In this document: piece by piece, positions 35,201 through 40,955 of the stretch
Layout of the letters: every line of letters starts with the position of its first letter
How positions within the stretch are numbered: the first letter of the stretch is position 1
From: a virus
Virus record (IMG/VR): IMGVR_UViG_3300020445_000897
Location: 1-47,862 of that record
Strand: one strand, 5' to 3'
DNA length: 47,862 bases
Notes under the pieces: generated by a model
The model's input: only the letters and a program-made list of their open reading frames with translations
The model's database searches: none
What the model was told of the DNA's origin: nothing
Program-made: the position numbers and the translations under genes

Positions 35201-38200
35201 TAATACCAACTACCCAAACAGCATCCCCATCAACATATAATCTATTAAATTCTGTATAATTTAAACCATCTGAACTTTCAAGTGTCTTTTCCCATTCTTT
35301 AACACCAGTTGCAGATAATTTAGAAACAAATGCAACTACATTAGCAGATGCATCCTTAGTTTTACCACAAATGAATACTTCCTTATTAGTATTAACAAAA
35401 ACGTCATTAACTTGAACATAATTGTTATTATTAATAAAGGATAGGTAGTAATCTGCCTTTTTGTAAATCTGTGGATGAGATAAGATAACACGAGGATTTG
35501 ATGTATATCCAGATCCAGAGTTAAGGATATTAACAGTGTCTATAGAACCAACACTGGTAACTACTGCTTGTAATATACCATCCTTACCACTATCACTATC
35601 AATAATGATAGTAGGAGGAATATCTTCATTATAACCAGATCCAGTTTGTGTTATCTGAATTTCTTCAATACCTTGATACTGACGAACAACAAAACTCTTA
35701 TTTGTGTTGTCCATTACAGGAGTGTAGTCAATAAAGACGCTATCACCTACTCCAAGGTTATGTGGTTCAACTGTAGTTAAGACACCGAAGTTATTACCAC
35801 TAATACTTTCAAATGTGTATGCTTCTACTGTTTCACCTTTAATCCTAGAAACTCTAGCAGATACACCACTACCATCAGTATCTGTGTTATCAAATACTAA
35901 ACGGTCATTAACCTGATAAGAAATACCTGGGTTTTCAACTGTGAATCCAGTTACAGATGCATCTTCAAATTTAGTGGTTGTTTCAACCTCAATATCAACT
36001 TTAGAGTCAAATTTAACTTTAGGGAAGTAATCAAATAGTTGTAAAGGTGATTCTTCAAATAATTGACCCAGATTTGTCAAATCTTGCTCATCAGCACTGA
36101 TAACACCGTCTCTATTAGTATCTTCAGCATCAAATAGGAGTATTTCACCATTCTCAGTAGTTAGAGCATTTGTAGAGGCATTTGGAGTCCTCTCAACGTC
36201 AATATCAACGTTCTCGTAAGGATCACGATATCTTACAACACCAATAGGAATATTTTGCTGAGTAGCACTTGTGCTTAAGTTCCAAGGATCAACTACTGAG
36301 TTGTAATTAGGACCAAGAACATAAGGGAACTCAGGAACACCAGCTTCAGATGCATCAATAGTTACAAAATATACGTACCTACCTTGAGGATAATCAGGAG
36401 TCTTACAGAAACGACCATTGTATTGGTCAAGATCACCAAGGTTAAAGACATATTCATAGTCTTCAACAAAATTACCAGCAGGTTCTGCATTTAGTAAAGG
36501 ACCAGCAGTTCTTTCAGGATAAGGATTACTCTGACCATCATAAACCAAATTAGTCTTTAATCTATATGATGTTCTAAGACGAGTGATTGAAGATGATTGA
36601 TCAGTTGGATCAGTATATCCATAAGGACCATAAATTGGGTTTCCATCAAACGCCCAACCAATAATAGGAGAGTGTGTTAACTGACTATCTTGCTCAGTTA
36701 TATTTCCAGCAGTAATTTCTTGTAAATTATCACCAAGAATGTATCTTAATCTTTGTGGGTTTGATAAGTGTGCATATTCACCACCATACTGGTTATTATA
36801 ACCTTCAAATACTCCACCTTTAGCAGCATCTAATGTTGCAGTTGCTTGTAGGTTGTATGTCCACTTGAATACGGATGGTGCAAAGGATGCATCTTGACCA
36901 ACAGAAGTTAAGTTGATAAGAGTTGTACCTTGGACATATCCAATACCACGGTTAACAATAGTAATACTAGTGACCCTACCTGCGTTCTCACCATCAGTGT
37001 CAATAGTTGCTCTTGCTATGGCTCCAAATCCTACACCTTGTATAGAAACTTCAGGAGCAGTAGTGTATCCAGAACCAGCAGAGATGATAGCAATCGATAT
37101 AATACGACCATTACTTACAATCGGTTGAGCAACAGCACCAGAACCAGAAGATAAACTTACAGTTGGTATAGAAGTATAGCTTGCACCACCAGAACTTATA
37201 TTAACACTCTGAATTGGACCTCTAACAGATGCAGTACCAGCAGCACCAGCTCCACCACCACCAACAATCGTAATTGAGGGCTGGGAAGTGTAACCAGAAC
37301 CACCTTGGTTGATCAAAATACGGCTTACAGCACCCTTAGTGATAATAGCAGTCGCAGCAGCACCAGATCCATCTCCACCAACAATAGAAACTAGAGGAGA
37401 AGATGTATACCCAGAACCCCCTGCTGTGACTGTGATTTCAGAGATAGATCCATCAACAGTTACAGTTGCAGCAGCACCTGAACCGCCACCACCATCAATA
37501 GTAATAACTGGAGGAGAAGCAGCATCATAATCTTTACCAGAATTACTAATATCAATACCAGTTACAGCACCGAAGGTCTTGGTTGTTGTAGATTTGTATG
37601 ACCAAACTGATACACCATTAACCCAAGTACCAATAGAACCACTAACAATAGCATTCTTGGTAGAAATAGTAGTAGGAACAGCAGGAAATCTGTTTAACTT
37701 ACGCTGGTTGCCAGGAAGAAGAGCAGATCCAGGGAATGGACCTATCGCATAGTTTGGAATACCAGTTGCAGCAACGTAAGTATAGTTGTCATTAAAGAAT
37801 GAGTTTTGTATATTTGTAGTATAAGGTCCAACAGCATTCAAAATTGCAGTATTATTGGACTTACCTTTATTAAGGTCAACAGATACGAGAATATTACCTT
37901 GAGGAATTGTAGTTCCTGGTTGTACTAATTGATACTGGAAAACAGTCTCAGAATCCCTTGATGTGACTAGGAATGTTCCGTTGTAGATAATTGGGTTTGC
38001 ACCATAGATGGTAACCTGATCTCCAACCAATAGACCATGATTATTAGCACAAGTTACGGTTGCAGATTGGTCATTTACACCACCGTAAGTAATACTAGTA
38101 ACACTGATTAATTTTTTAACGTTATATAACCAAGTTGTAAGTAGTGGAGAAATACCTGTACCACCTAACTTAGAAACTGTTAGTTTGTCTCCTGGGAGAT

Positions 38201-40955
38201 AATATGAACCTGTATCAGTAAGGCTGGTTTGTTGAGCATCAACAATACCAACAACATTCATCACTACTTCTTGAGAAGTACCTTTATTAATATAAACCTT
38301 GAAGTTAGAAGCAACTTCTGTAGCAGAATCCCAATCTTCAACAACACCATTGAATGAACGAGTACACTCAATGAACTGGTTAAGTGATTTTTCCTTATAT
38401 TGTACAACTTCTGCACCAGTACCAGTACCGATTACAAACTCTCCGTTTCTTTCTGGCCAACCAATAGTAGAGTCAACTGTAATAATTGAGTCAGTTGCAC
38501 TTAATGGTTCCGCTAGTTTTGTCTTATATGGTACAGTAAATGTGCCAGTAATAGTTTCTTCTGATAAAACAAGTTCAAATATCTCTGTTTCAGAAGTTTT
38601 AATAGAAATATAGTTTTCAACCAGTGCGGATGCTGCAGCAACGTTAGCATCAGCAATATCTGCCTCTTGTACTAAAAGACCATCTTGAATATCAGTAGCA
38701 AGACCACTTACTAAAGTAGCACGCAAAATAGTGTCTATAGACCAAGTTGCATCAGATGGTTTAATAATCTGATCTTTTGGATAAGATATACTTACTGATT
38801 CTCCGTAGAGTAGTTTGAATAAGTAAGCAATACTAAATGAAGTTCCTTTAGAACTATAAAAATCTTTTACAGTCTTAATTGCTGTACGGACATCGATCTT
38901 AGAGTAATCGAGTTCTGGTACATCAGGTAAGAACTGTTCTGTATACTTGTCTAATAAACGCTTGACAAATAGAGAATCAAGGCATTTTATAGGAGTATCA
39001 ACGATTGCAGCGGCTGCAGTTGTATCATTAGAGAATATTGCGTTGCCATCTTCACTATATGATGTAATTGCACTAGCAGAACGTGCACATCCTACAAATT
39101 GTGCTTTATTATATCCGCTTCCACTCTGTAATACCTTAAATCCAGTAACTTCGTTTACACCAATATCTGCTGACGCTTCTGCAGAAGGCGGTGCCTGAAT
39201 AACAACAGTAGGAGGTGCAGCTGCAGAATATCCACTACCGAACGCACTTACGTTAATATCAGTGATTTTACCATTGAATATAGACGCACTAGCAATAGCA
39301 CCAGTACCACCAGCATAATTTCCTTGTCCATCTACACGCTTATCAACGATATAAACAGAAGGAACTTCATCATATCCGCTACCACCATCCAATAAATCAA
39401 TTCTAATAACACGACCATCACCGTCAACAACGGTTTCTAGTATCTGTGCACCAACAGGATCAACGATTGATACTCTAGGTACGGTCTCATAACCTTGTCC
39501 AGCGTTTAATGTAGTAATACTTGCGATAGTTCCATCGGCAGCAAGTACAGTTTGGAAGGATGCTCTAATACCATTTGTACCAGTTGGTTCATCAACGTAT
39601 ATTGAAGGAGGAGTTGTATATCCAAATCCTGTATCAACTATAGTTAAACCACCACTGATAGATCCAGCATTAAGCGTTGGAGTGGCAACTGTAGCACCTC
39701 CAGGCTGCCTGAAAGTAATTCTAGGTGTAAATGTATACCCAGATCCAGATCCAGTCAAATTAATAGCACTGACACTACCGTTTGTAACGGTTGCTTTCAT
39801 AGTTGCTATTGAAGAACCATCCTTAGTTGGTTCTTGTATCTGCACAACAGGAGGGTTGCTATCACTATAACCCTTACCACCTTTCAATAATGTAATAGAC
39901 TTGACACCATTAACTAAGGCAGTTGCGGAACCACCCTTACCAACATCAGTGTTAATAGACACTTTTGGTGGGTATTCAAACCTATATCCCGTGCCATTTG
40001 CGTTAGTTGAGATACTTGTTAGTTCTCCAGAGTCATTTACACGGGCATAACCCTTTGCTCCACTACCAAATGACGGAACTGGTGCCTCAATAGAGTATAA
40101 TGATAGGAATCTTCCGTTAGTAGGTGCGGTAAGGAAGATGAAATCATCACCATCGATGAAGAAATCTACTTTAGGTGTTAATAAACGCTTATCATAAACC
40201 GCAATGACATATTCATCTACAATCGGTTCATATGGTGCACCACTTCTAGTAAGTGCAAAACTCCTCTTGGAATCACCAAATGAATTAGAAATATCATCAA
40301 TCGCTACAATATTACTTTCTACAAAACCATTTAAGTATGTAATGTAAGTTGTTGTACTATCATCTGTTGCAGTTTTAGTTCTAGGAGCAACAGCGAAGTT
40401 AATATTAGTTCCACTAATAGTATAATCTGTACCAGGTGTTAATACTTCACCATATACACTAACAATTAAGTGCTGTGGGGAAGGTGGAGCAACAGGATTG
40501 TCTTGTGAAATTAATGGGAATAATCTATCAGACCCATTAAAGGAGTTCATAGGAGAAGCAAGGTTAACCCACTTTAACTTAACCTGTTCATATGAAACAC
40601 CTGGACTTAGAGCAATGTTAGGTGAGTTAGTTGTACTCTCATAGTAGATGACCTCAGTACCTATGAGAATAGAACCATTAGACGCTAAAAAAGAGTCTAC
40701 AGACTCTACAGTAATCTTATCGGACGTAGTTGTGATTGCTTCCACCAACTTAGTAGCACCATCAAGAATCCCGATGTCCAATCGATCAATATCGAGATAA
40801 TTGAGGAATCCATTAAGTATATTCTGACCTAAACCTGTTTTTTCCTGAGACTTATAGTAGTACTCAATGAATTTTGTAAAGAGGGGGTAGTCAGACTGGA
40901 TAAATTCGGGACTCTGGGCTGTTACTGCCTGTGATACCTTGTTAATATTTGTCAT
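17280..40955 (-). CDS. Giant multidomain baseplate/virion protein in the gp7 position (7,891 aa)
   Basis: One uninterrupted frame. The ATG at 40955 overlaps the gp6 stop as TGATG; a TTG one codon earlier is less likely. N-terminal residues (SPEFIQSDYPLFTKFIEYYY, then LDIDRLDIGILDGATKLVE) match the conserved N-terminus of very large cyanomyovirus structural proteins after gp6, where T4 has gp7 (1,032 aa). Approximate map: 320-625, 1138-1342 and 3088-3258, GSGYT repeats; 1422-1552, YHYH-like; 1612-1623, EF-hand loop; 1835-2212, propeller-like; 2218-2438 and 4070-4258, LamG-like; 4312-6337, 18 YPR-motif units; 4412-4512 and 6338-6832, helical modules; 6922-7132, lectin-like jelly roll; 7585-7745, NGxxQxPG hairpins; C-terminus acidic. 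Probably a wedge scaffold carrying exposed adhesive arms. Confidence 0.9.
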   Translation of the reverse strand: MTNINKVSQAVTAQSPEFIQSDYPLFTKFIEYYYKSQEKTGLGQNILNGFLNYLDIDRLDIGILDGATKLVEAITTTSDKITVESVDSFLASNGSILIGTEVIYYESTTNSPNIALSPGVSYEQVKLKWVNLASPMNSFNGSDRLFPLISQDNPVAPPSPQHLIVSVYGEVLTPGTDYTISGTNINFAVAPRTKTATDDSTTTYITYLNGFVESNIVAIDDISNSFGDSKRSFALTRSGAPYEPIVDEYVIAVYDKRLLTPKVDFFIDGDDFIFLTAPTNGRFLSLYSIEAPVPSFGSGAKGYARVNDSGELTSISTNANGTGYRFEYPPKVSINTDVGKGGSATALVNGVKSITLLKGGKGYSDSNPPVVQIQEPTKDGSSIATMKATVTNGSVSAINLTGSGSGYTFTPRITFRQPGGATVATPTLNAGSISGGLTIVDTGFGYTTPPSIYVDEPTGTNGIRASFQTVLAADGTIASITTLNAGQGYETVPRVSIVDPVGAQILETVVDGDGRVIRIDLLDGGSGYDEVPSVYIVDKRVDGQGNYAGGTGAIASASIFNGKITDINVSAFGSGYSAAAPPTVVIQAPPSAEASADIGVNEVTGFKVLQSGSGYNKAQFVGCARSASAITSYSEDGNAIFSNDTTAAAAIVDTPIKCLDSLFVKRLLDKYTEQFLPDVPELDYSKIDVRTAIKTVKDFYSSKGTSFSIAYLFKLLYGESVSISYPKDQIIKPSDATWSIDTILRATLVSGLATDIQDGLLVQEADIADANVAAASALVENYISIKTSETEIFELVLSEETITGTFTVPYKTKLAEPLSATDSIITVDSTIGWPERNGEFVIGTGTGAEVVQYKEKSLNQFIECTRSFNGVVEDWDSATEVASNFKVYINKGTSQEVVMNVVGIVDAQQTSLTDTGSYYLPGDKLTVSKLGGTGISPLLTTWLYNVKKLISVTSITYGGVNDQSATVTCANNHGLLVGDQVTIYGANPIIYNGTFLVTSRDSETVFQYQLVQPGTTIPQGNILVSVDLNKGKSNNTAILNAVGPYTTNIQNSFFNDNYTYVAATGIPNYAIGPFPGSALLPGNQRKLNRFPAVPTTISTKNAIVSGSIGTWVNGVSVWSYKSTTTKTFGAVTGIDISNSGKDYDAASPPVITIDGGGGSGAAATVTVDGSISEITVTAGGSGYTSSPLVSIVGGDGSGAAATAIITKGAVSRILINQGGSGYTSQPSITIVGGGGAGAAGTASVRGPIQSVNISSGGASYTSIPTVSLSSGSGAVAQPIVSNGRIISIAIISAGSGYTTAPEVSIQGVGFGAIARATIDTDGENAGRVTSITIVNRGIGYVQGTTLINLTSVGQDASFAPSVFKWTYNLQATATLDAAKGGVFEGYNNQYGGEYAHLSNPQRLRYILGDNLQEITAGNITEQDSQLTHSPIIGWAFDGNPIYGPYGYTDPTDQSSSITRLRTSYRLKTNLVYDGQSNPYPERTAGPLLNAEPAGNFVEDYEYVFNLGDLDQYNGRFCKTPDYPQGRYVYFVTIDASEAGVPEFPYVLGPNYNSVVDPWNLSTSATQQNIPIGVVRYRDPYENVDIDVERTPNASTNALTTENGEILLFDAEDTNRDGVISADEQDLTNLGQLFEESPLQLFDYFPKVKFDSKVDIEVETTTKFEDASVTGFTVENPGISYQVNDRLVFDNTDTDGSGVSARVSRIKGETVEAYTFESISGNNFGVLTTVEPHNLGVGDSVFIDYTPVMDNTNKSFVVRQYQGIEEIQITQTGSGYNEDIPPTIIIDSDSGKDGILQAVVTSVGSIDTVNILNSGSGYTSNPRVILSHPQIYKKADYYLSFINNNNYVQVNDVFVNTNKEVFICGKTKDASANVVAFVSKLSATGVKEWEKTLESSDGLNYTEFNRLYVDGDAVWVVGINKPNSSLLNAYNPDIILCKYTQAANGLSATLNFQKAYAGISGSTRGDNVTVIKKYSDTRFLIGGYTNTNSVSPDDAFIASIDTSGNFAIKRKFASANKHERITDIHIDGTDVYFSMETGASLNAADTDVAVGKCQIGTNAITVDWINGYSNTLYSLRDVSLCMDEFQELYITATCRLKSDDTTRDSVWVGKINASGTLIWNYRYVAPGREVTAIRKSVIDIFGDLNIGFTRDDNTNEYRTVDTLKIGYNGVIKNHTTTEFDADNIEGLYAHTLDVDNSGDIHVFGQTAWNRNEFVVPFTSSALTDTTAHYTAALTSTGDSFTYDAANGWGKILGAQTASPTSWVNTNIKFTAAELGTKLAGDFTLEFFIFKDSTNTNKFSQPKETLCAIGDGTTATGGLHLFYDQSSAGPSGPLTLTVTNNTTTINAAGSSLTSTQTNLYADNTWQAIALVKSGNTFTVYVNGISVATGTIANTALGAKDLHFGNIPGADGTTGSFRSNEQGQFHIDHLRLRNRAVTPSVPSDITALPTAGAFGLTFDWGDDAWFADHLSRYDYIDYAGFGIKSDKDADATRLGDKGKQTNSGVSFVRTAVTPVVGSSLTMSTAGYALGDAGYQSLDFDDTTTTMNQDTETLTYVQDVWSSRTATVPSPGSQKLKVTAVVKNRYYFKVTPTIKIDNIQELTINQAFNFSVGSKLVLKNTGGTFVNSGYIIRKDTTNNKLYLAVNNNTWTNDLNTGRLTTEQFNEQSTYGITGDIPNDINEIQGYTFATVNNTTPGTFDIDLDDYNLDGLNYNAGGGQNLDSYAVFKPYSDDDYSVRIDEVAGGSAYIVGSVINIPSGNITYNAGYSTAQITGLTGVLKITLVTNLTKILQVSAVANSDEVYVITDTSHYLSAGDMIYVDGNPSQTVGSTVYDEYDGAFAVNSVVSPLEFTYKLKQAAITDPATTAANVNIFVKSPTLKMYYGHQYLFDLSHSSMAGGNLSFAKDNLYKLEYSFNSIERVGTPGVTGGGQPTPTVKLKVDTGVVTNISYYFDPSRTGDDSPVVAGSYLDVVNSPYKGTFEISAIAGATITRGADIIKFPLLHEPEGAATIAQASYSTSSVKAVGSISDIRIVNPGGFYTKLPIVSSITSSRQIERIQINDPGTEYAVGQYDSVPIAGNGEGGFVQIIVSDGTDADGNVIPGQISAVNVTSPGKGYTTASIDINSIEGILGAGLTGSGAELVVVIPAFGTGASIFTKGDKVGKIKKLKNNNFGYDYPHDYTLRPEITFPINAQLTSTSILDSITITDPGTGYSQAPAVIITGGGGSGAVAEATIKNGRLDVIIVKDPGAGYSSTPTVSLRSSFNYVVNLDLGLLQFAFPHGIQNGAAVTVSVTDTGDGADFPLAAGATGRLNASTTYYAIAGTANSLEGDQLKLAITAANAELGDALSFVNAGTGRQSVLTESFGGAATANVVTSTFLEGELVYQGDSLTSATATGYVSENSGWQIGPRVLKIVDYTGEFSENQRITGVISKSSGLISDLKIAKGVLEIGSITKTTGQFIDDVGKPSEIIQKIQDSYYYQDFSYAVKSSTSISEWKEILIKNVHPASFKVFGELNLNEYGYIPNKETFFQLTKSVELAQEAIVPNIQNFALVEPVYSEFNNTEVLFRQKRLTSSENILTSVVQRIDDVSSLFDGERISFPLTVNGDNVVANANQLMIVLNGVVQTPGTSFSIQQDSIVFSEAPQPPASVKYVNVVINQIQTVAMEFTNISGIFPNVSNDLVGTSSNARLTTTSVVGNTVNGFIVGSDSFIVGELVTVSATGFSANVASVTNVVNQGLFVFNEKVTNFQGDTAQVEAINLQKGQETPLAQLRYTIGLSTTSVEVVKYKTDNSAADEAVPAGTFTTTKNYQFGSEIFRVDTITQNNDSTTLGITRAQNGTTATAQQEDVPLYGTDITITNNLTLSKTTGTYQSTPGLFDIQLNDYIIAAQSGVVAQITATSTYQDPVTQEFIGQVNISPGSSFFGLLFNRITSTSYPNVVLDDISKSQVNIVNYTDNDTPFNENFPANEQINNYVIPYDNASGALVENETIRNYKIEYGNSSGDFAASEEGKVRKITFKDKKGSGFFVAGQVIRTPDTKAEVVGYSQARQTVYVGKIGRSKASGEDYHDIIFHNSAQIDTAQKKFGTASLLLDSATTDYVNIATSSEFAWTTNAFTIEFWVRADASSLSGTATLFDQRANATEVAIRIYLEAGQIRYNVNGSDLVTSGATTLNNNVWYHVAVQRSSTTSKILLNGAEVGTGTDSSNFPQKPIRIGADYAGANGFKGHIDELRVSPTARYSTLPFTAATGIHQGDANAKLLIHFDGPDGVNYTEDWSGGESFTAGEEFNNDSILASTRAIGKHTYDGGTSSNAITITAGSVQKDVTAATYDHTTGVLVLTIGSHSYTTSDTLTIGANKLSFTCSLDNNATSHTYPRTTDPAYGTALAITAVTGTTVTVNVGIASKGFVGNSHRYLDAADLLVSNIDFIKNETVHIMKEVYTQHTVKGSEADCEDDVRDVVNSLVDDLRNGSNSHMWTAASYYVDRTTNPIQIQASTVEADVSMTVFAYEVMDKMVRFIVNNVPWEIQGDHGFIQKFDATLTESDYGGLVQKTPTNADYDPVTGELTLTVSSHGLAAPRTITATGSTYTATTGVLTIVSNGHNLVQGDRIKFKPNSIVFNCTSDGNTVNQSYPRSDDPAGQGWLEVTYIDANNFSVNVGKSPTVSYTPTAGVYDAETGFLTFNIGDNDLKPGSKYTPTGVAYTASSGAMTITIDNNFDVNNADYDGDTGDLELWIGPHSLDIGTQVKIANNSLFFKCSMDEERAIHAYPRSGDPVSGQDLEITKITDKSIVVNVGATPIVNYTPTGAAFTPATGEMVLTIGTHDIAVGDSIKLIDGSIEFSCGAGAGNHSYPRTLTDDISATGATYNGTTGLLTITSAGHGLTAPNKITPTGASYNASTGIMRITKSTHNYKVGDRVKLEDGAITFQCTMDNNATNHAYPRPSDPISGQWVSIVAVPDNNNFDIPVGASALGNYTHSFVSATTDGVKKCNDVVKLEDGAITFKCTQDGGATNHAYPRSTDPISGKWMNVEEVAGNDFTIQVLDSIPSTNTTTHTYVTSTTNGIKKKRDPFQGTAITVESVVANTSITINVGISSNTTTHTFQSAVSGAVISGGNYAHTFVSAATGAVIGNHGFHIGDRVMFDRNSLVFTCDMDGNATEHAYPRTTDPKYNTWLPISSVTTNTFDVNVGASPLVTFTPTGATYNPTSGELVLTIGSHSLSVGENIEILANGLTFSCTQGSLGNGSYPRAAGAGTNSGADYAYNTSLEILAVGATTITVNVNGGRGPITNLTTHTFVSATSGCIVSGGNYTHTFKYALPNSMTRAGETLRIVKDGISFECDQDNYKTIHSYPRGDDPGYNTSLPIYNNGIEMTAENASYNPATGEMTITIIGHGMTTTDQIRIENHSLGFTCTRDGNKKVASYPRLTDPYQGRWLRITAVTENTFTVNVGFDALVGNQYVHTFVSAVPHGIVKRDNTITVNIGKSPVVDYTPTDASYNATTGALELTIGAHSLPAPTTHTVTDANYVPSTGIMTLTIAGHGFSNGEKIKLADDSLTFTCTHGSGNKTYPRSTDPISKKWVPISNVTTNTFDVQVLAEIPSTNVTPHTFQSATSGGLSKANSTVKLAPNSLKMTCDQDSDATVHTYPRAEQSRHTASAGTLYNPSTGIMTITTASAHGFAVGTPIRFEPNSLKFTCTKDQDQTEHTYPRATDPATNRWFFVESVPSSTTFKVQVLDTIPSTNITNHTFVSAEKGGIVEGDPLVAQAIPVDAVTGTTITINTLDGYTASNTTTHAWVGVNYNQYTPSAATYTPTTGDLELTIPTTNFTPTAVSYTPASGVMVLTIGSHTLSVGDTIRIDANSLTFTCDFNSDGDTTEKTYPRATGASTFSGADYAYNRDLTIIDEAATTITVNVNGDATTITDTTTHNFVAGSENTNCIKVGHQMKNGEKIKITNNSLNFRCNMGDDAGLHSYPRATDPVNNRWLEISNVDYNKFTVNVGKSPLKNYTPSDIDYNPTSGIMKMTIGRHDLRKGQSIKIATSSLKFRCAHDDYATDHSYPRTTVNTITPTTAAYDTGNGRITITVNGHGLGNGDWVKLADNALTFSCAFGGASGSAAEKSYPRSTDPISGKWLRVENAQTNTFDILVLDTLPSTNTDAHSFVSAVSGGVSVKKDSSYDAPVEITEVTDTTISVKVVKKTPSTNTTNHIFVAATANAITAGGNYTHTFVKADTNSITRAMLYTGGGYNHRFVSGLANAITTGGDYVHTFQSADTNGIVCAGDAIFIAPNSLTFKCAQDNFATNHTYPRLTDPSYNQLLPITKASTNTFTVNVNPSPINDQYAHTFVSSTSDCITKSQFSLADCSDVTSTANNLVTILTDTLNSAVLASPVDHLATITKQEPKAEFVGGTIDSYREVGFPVSYHDGTSDLIYTAQIDADTQYRFRDAAELIRANRGVIVDKAAFDMLTRYPDLALDMPRNANGTSTDGTLRCKTDLGLIVDAIANDIEDGGNEKSVEAANFYLGNNNELLHIRLQVWQSIYAHDRIGVYVKQAITGDLTYDNTDDIIVGDWDITDNSGSGNCANVATAVDTLITTINDMIAPTGNDYNIGGNRLYFNRKYIAEECTGYTSTEFNYTLNAITYNAFSYPGAAGETTCQRDLKLIIESICSDLQTGGNNSTIAAMEKYLDAALQIGQVEEELLATAFAINKIKEIGGYVLNNVQYDFNSGEQSPNYAAQYSNTDAVRDTETPTDIASVIDRFEYLVDVARDIIAPAKSTGRSAGKNILFNYNYYKEELTQQVNTQFGAGSWTYDSFLTNIINDMCHDIATTDITDKKDAREITLSSVYNSFQVGEIVYSSNGAYSEVLEWDDDTQFLVVGPFTGPTWVANNTLTGQTSNAVAVISAIGPKYDWYNTPCNVQTLAHARTLGSNITGEVPGTNLYSNPEALASDWTSTETTFTNNAIASPDLNVTAEKVIPSTNTGLHTISRNYSLTAYDTFDDGTIKWDTSGQKFDEGAAGTNATQTFTFSMFVKAAGYTSLRFQMSLDEGTAAVQRIFFDLNLTAGTIGTVFTPQGGMTNDAAGVVPLGNGWFRCYITTTFSFGFTTLQNKIIVNNAAGAQSYAGNGTDGIYAWGAKLTKTALDPYQSGDGTIFYSDATYNINNYTFDILEDYISQALQNGLTQPSPNAGFYKYFDATAFADYNERSIHRLVRYQLNILRNQIKTGTYFTQININNGVSLPTKTYGTRTLPIGVSGGLNNADFMYGTSSDSYGELESLSENSGKVVQVYQRFRIDGDITDGPFTMNEVVAKQGAPSITGVVYGFYEDANYKYLDVKVTAGPWAITDNVVGATNSTTAQISAIEDRIHVIDLKGTFEDNIPFKGYDSGKTAQPAGSFLKNEAAVLDNTGGTLTVDTETLLGSFELNSVVYPESSRQYLDVIKYAGLDIGVGSKIASVGYIRLQVSIISNLNVFTVGNRLYKVVSGIQDPNTYAIITEVDLDNNYIYAIEYQGNPFQNGDVIGDYGLSSNFPVGYATITTKVTTAGAASAVVQGIKTVGTLKRLYLSDINGTFSTRDAIKSIDGYKSVISIKGDLKARVKRSFKGFDGTQTTFNLSQNNGTSYLPDPEGHLLIFINGILQPPGATNAYTAFSNQIQFTESPELGASFTGFYVGKLRQLDDISFDFDSLRQSFNLKRNNVFYSLTLTEGVQSSTIRPENNIIVSLNGVIQEPGIGFEIVGSRIIFSEIPRVGSTFVAFSYVGSEADVDAAEIVPPVEPGDFIDIQGETEAREVAVIESSNSLITFDYLGSVFGQDASASAALTSGFIKSVQVTAGGSSYTTRPTVRVDSISGFEGNIRALVGVAGVEISNPGSNYQNPDIAVETTVPDDWTAPDLSSYGEEEVDPETPINN
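17285..17292 (-). promoter_or_regulatory. T4-type late promoter inside the 3' end of the giant gene
   Basis: The minus strand reads CATAAATA within CCCATAAATAACTAA. These bases also encode the last residues of the giant protein (Pro-Ile-Asn-Asn-stop). It is 22 nt upstream of the 408-aa ATG and has the same CATAAATAA core as two other late promoters here. Confidence 0.65.
21945..28020 (-). repeat. Array of 18 YPR-motif repeats within the giant protein
   Basis: Units of roughly 80-110 residues follow one plan: YTPTxATYNPxTGxMxLTI, a GHxLxxGDxIKI loop, LTFTC, D..ATxHxYPRxTDP, then WLxIxxV..NTFxVNVG and THTFVSA. I count 18 units with a recognisable YPR. The first (near 27,850) is separated from the other 17 by a helical module. 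Conservation reaches the DNA level: 22599-22625 and 25902-25928 are identical over 27 nt, and 22611-22636 and 24261-24286 over 26 nt. This suggests expansion or homogenisation by recombination. Confidence 0.85.
31180..31690 (-). repeat. GSGYT repeats, third cluster in the giant protein
   Basis: Units SPGKGYTTASIDIN, DPGTGYSQAPAVIITGGGG and DPGAGYSSTPTVSL, each with an alanine-rich GSGAVAEATI-type strand between. Confidence 0.7.
36930..37540 (-). repeat. GSGYT repeats, second cluster in the giant protein
   Basis: Six or more units of about 36-40 residues: a turn such as [20 protein letters not shown], a short AAATAII strand, then GAVSRILINQ. The regular period suggests a stacked beta-solenoid-like arm. 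Confidence 0.8.
39080..39990 (-). repeat. GSGYT repeats, first cluster in the giant protein
   Basis: Units NGTGYRFEYPPKVSI, KGGKGYSDSNPPVVQI, GSGSGYTFTPRITF, DTGFGYTTPPSIYV, NAGQGYETVPRVSI, DGGSGYDEVPSVYI, AFGSGYSAAAPPTVV and QSGSGYNKAQF follow each other at 35-50 residue spacing. Confidence 0.8.
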
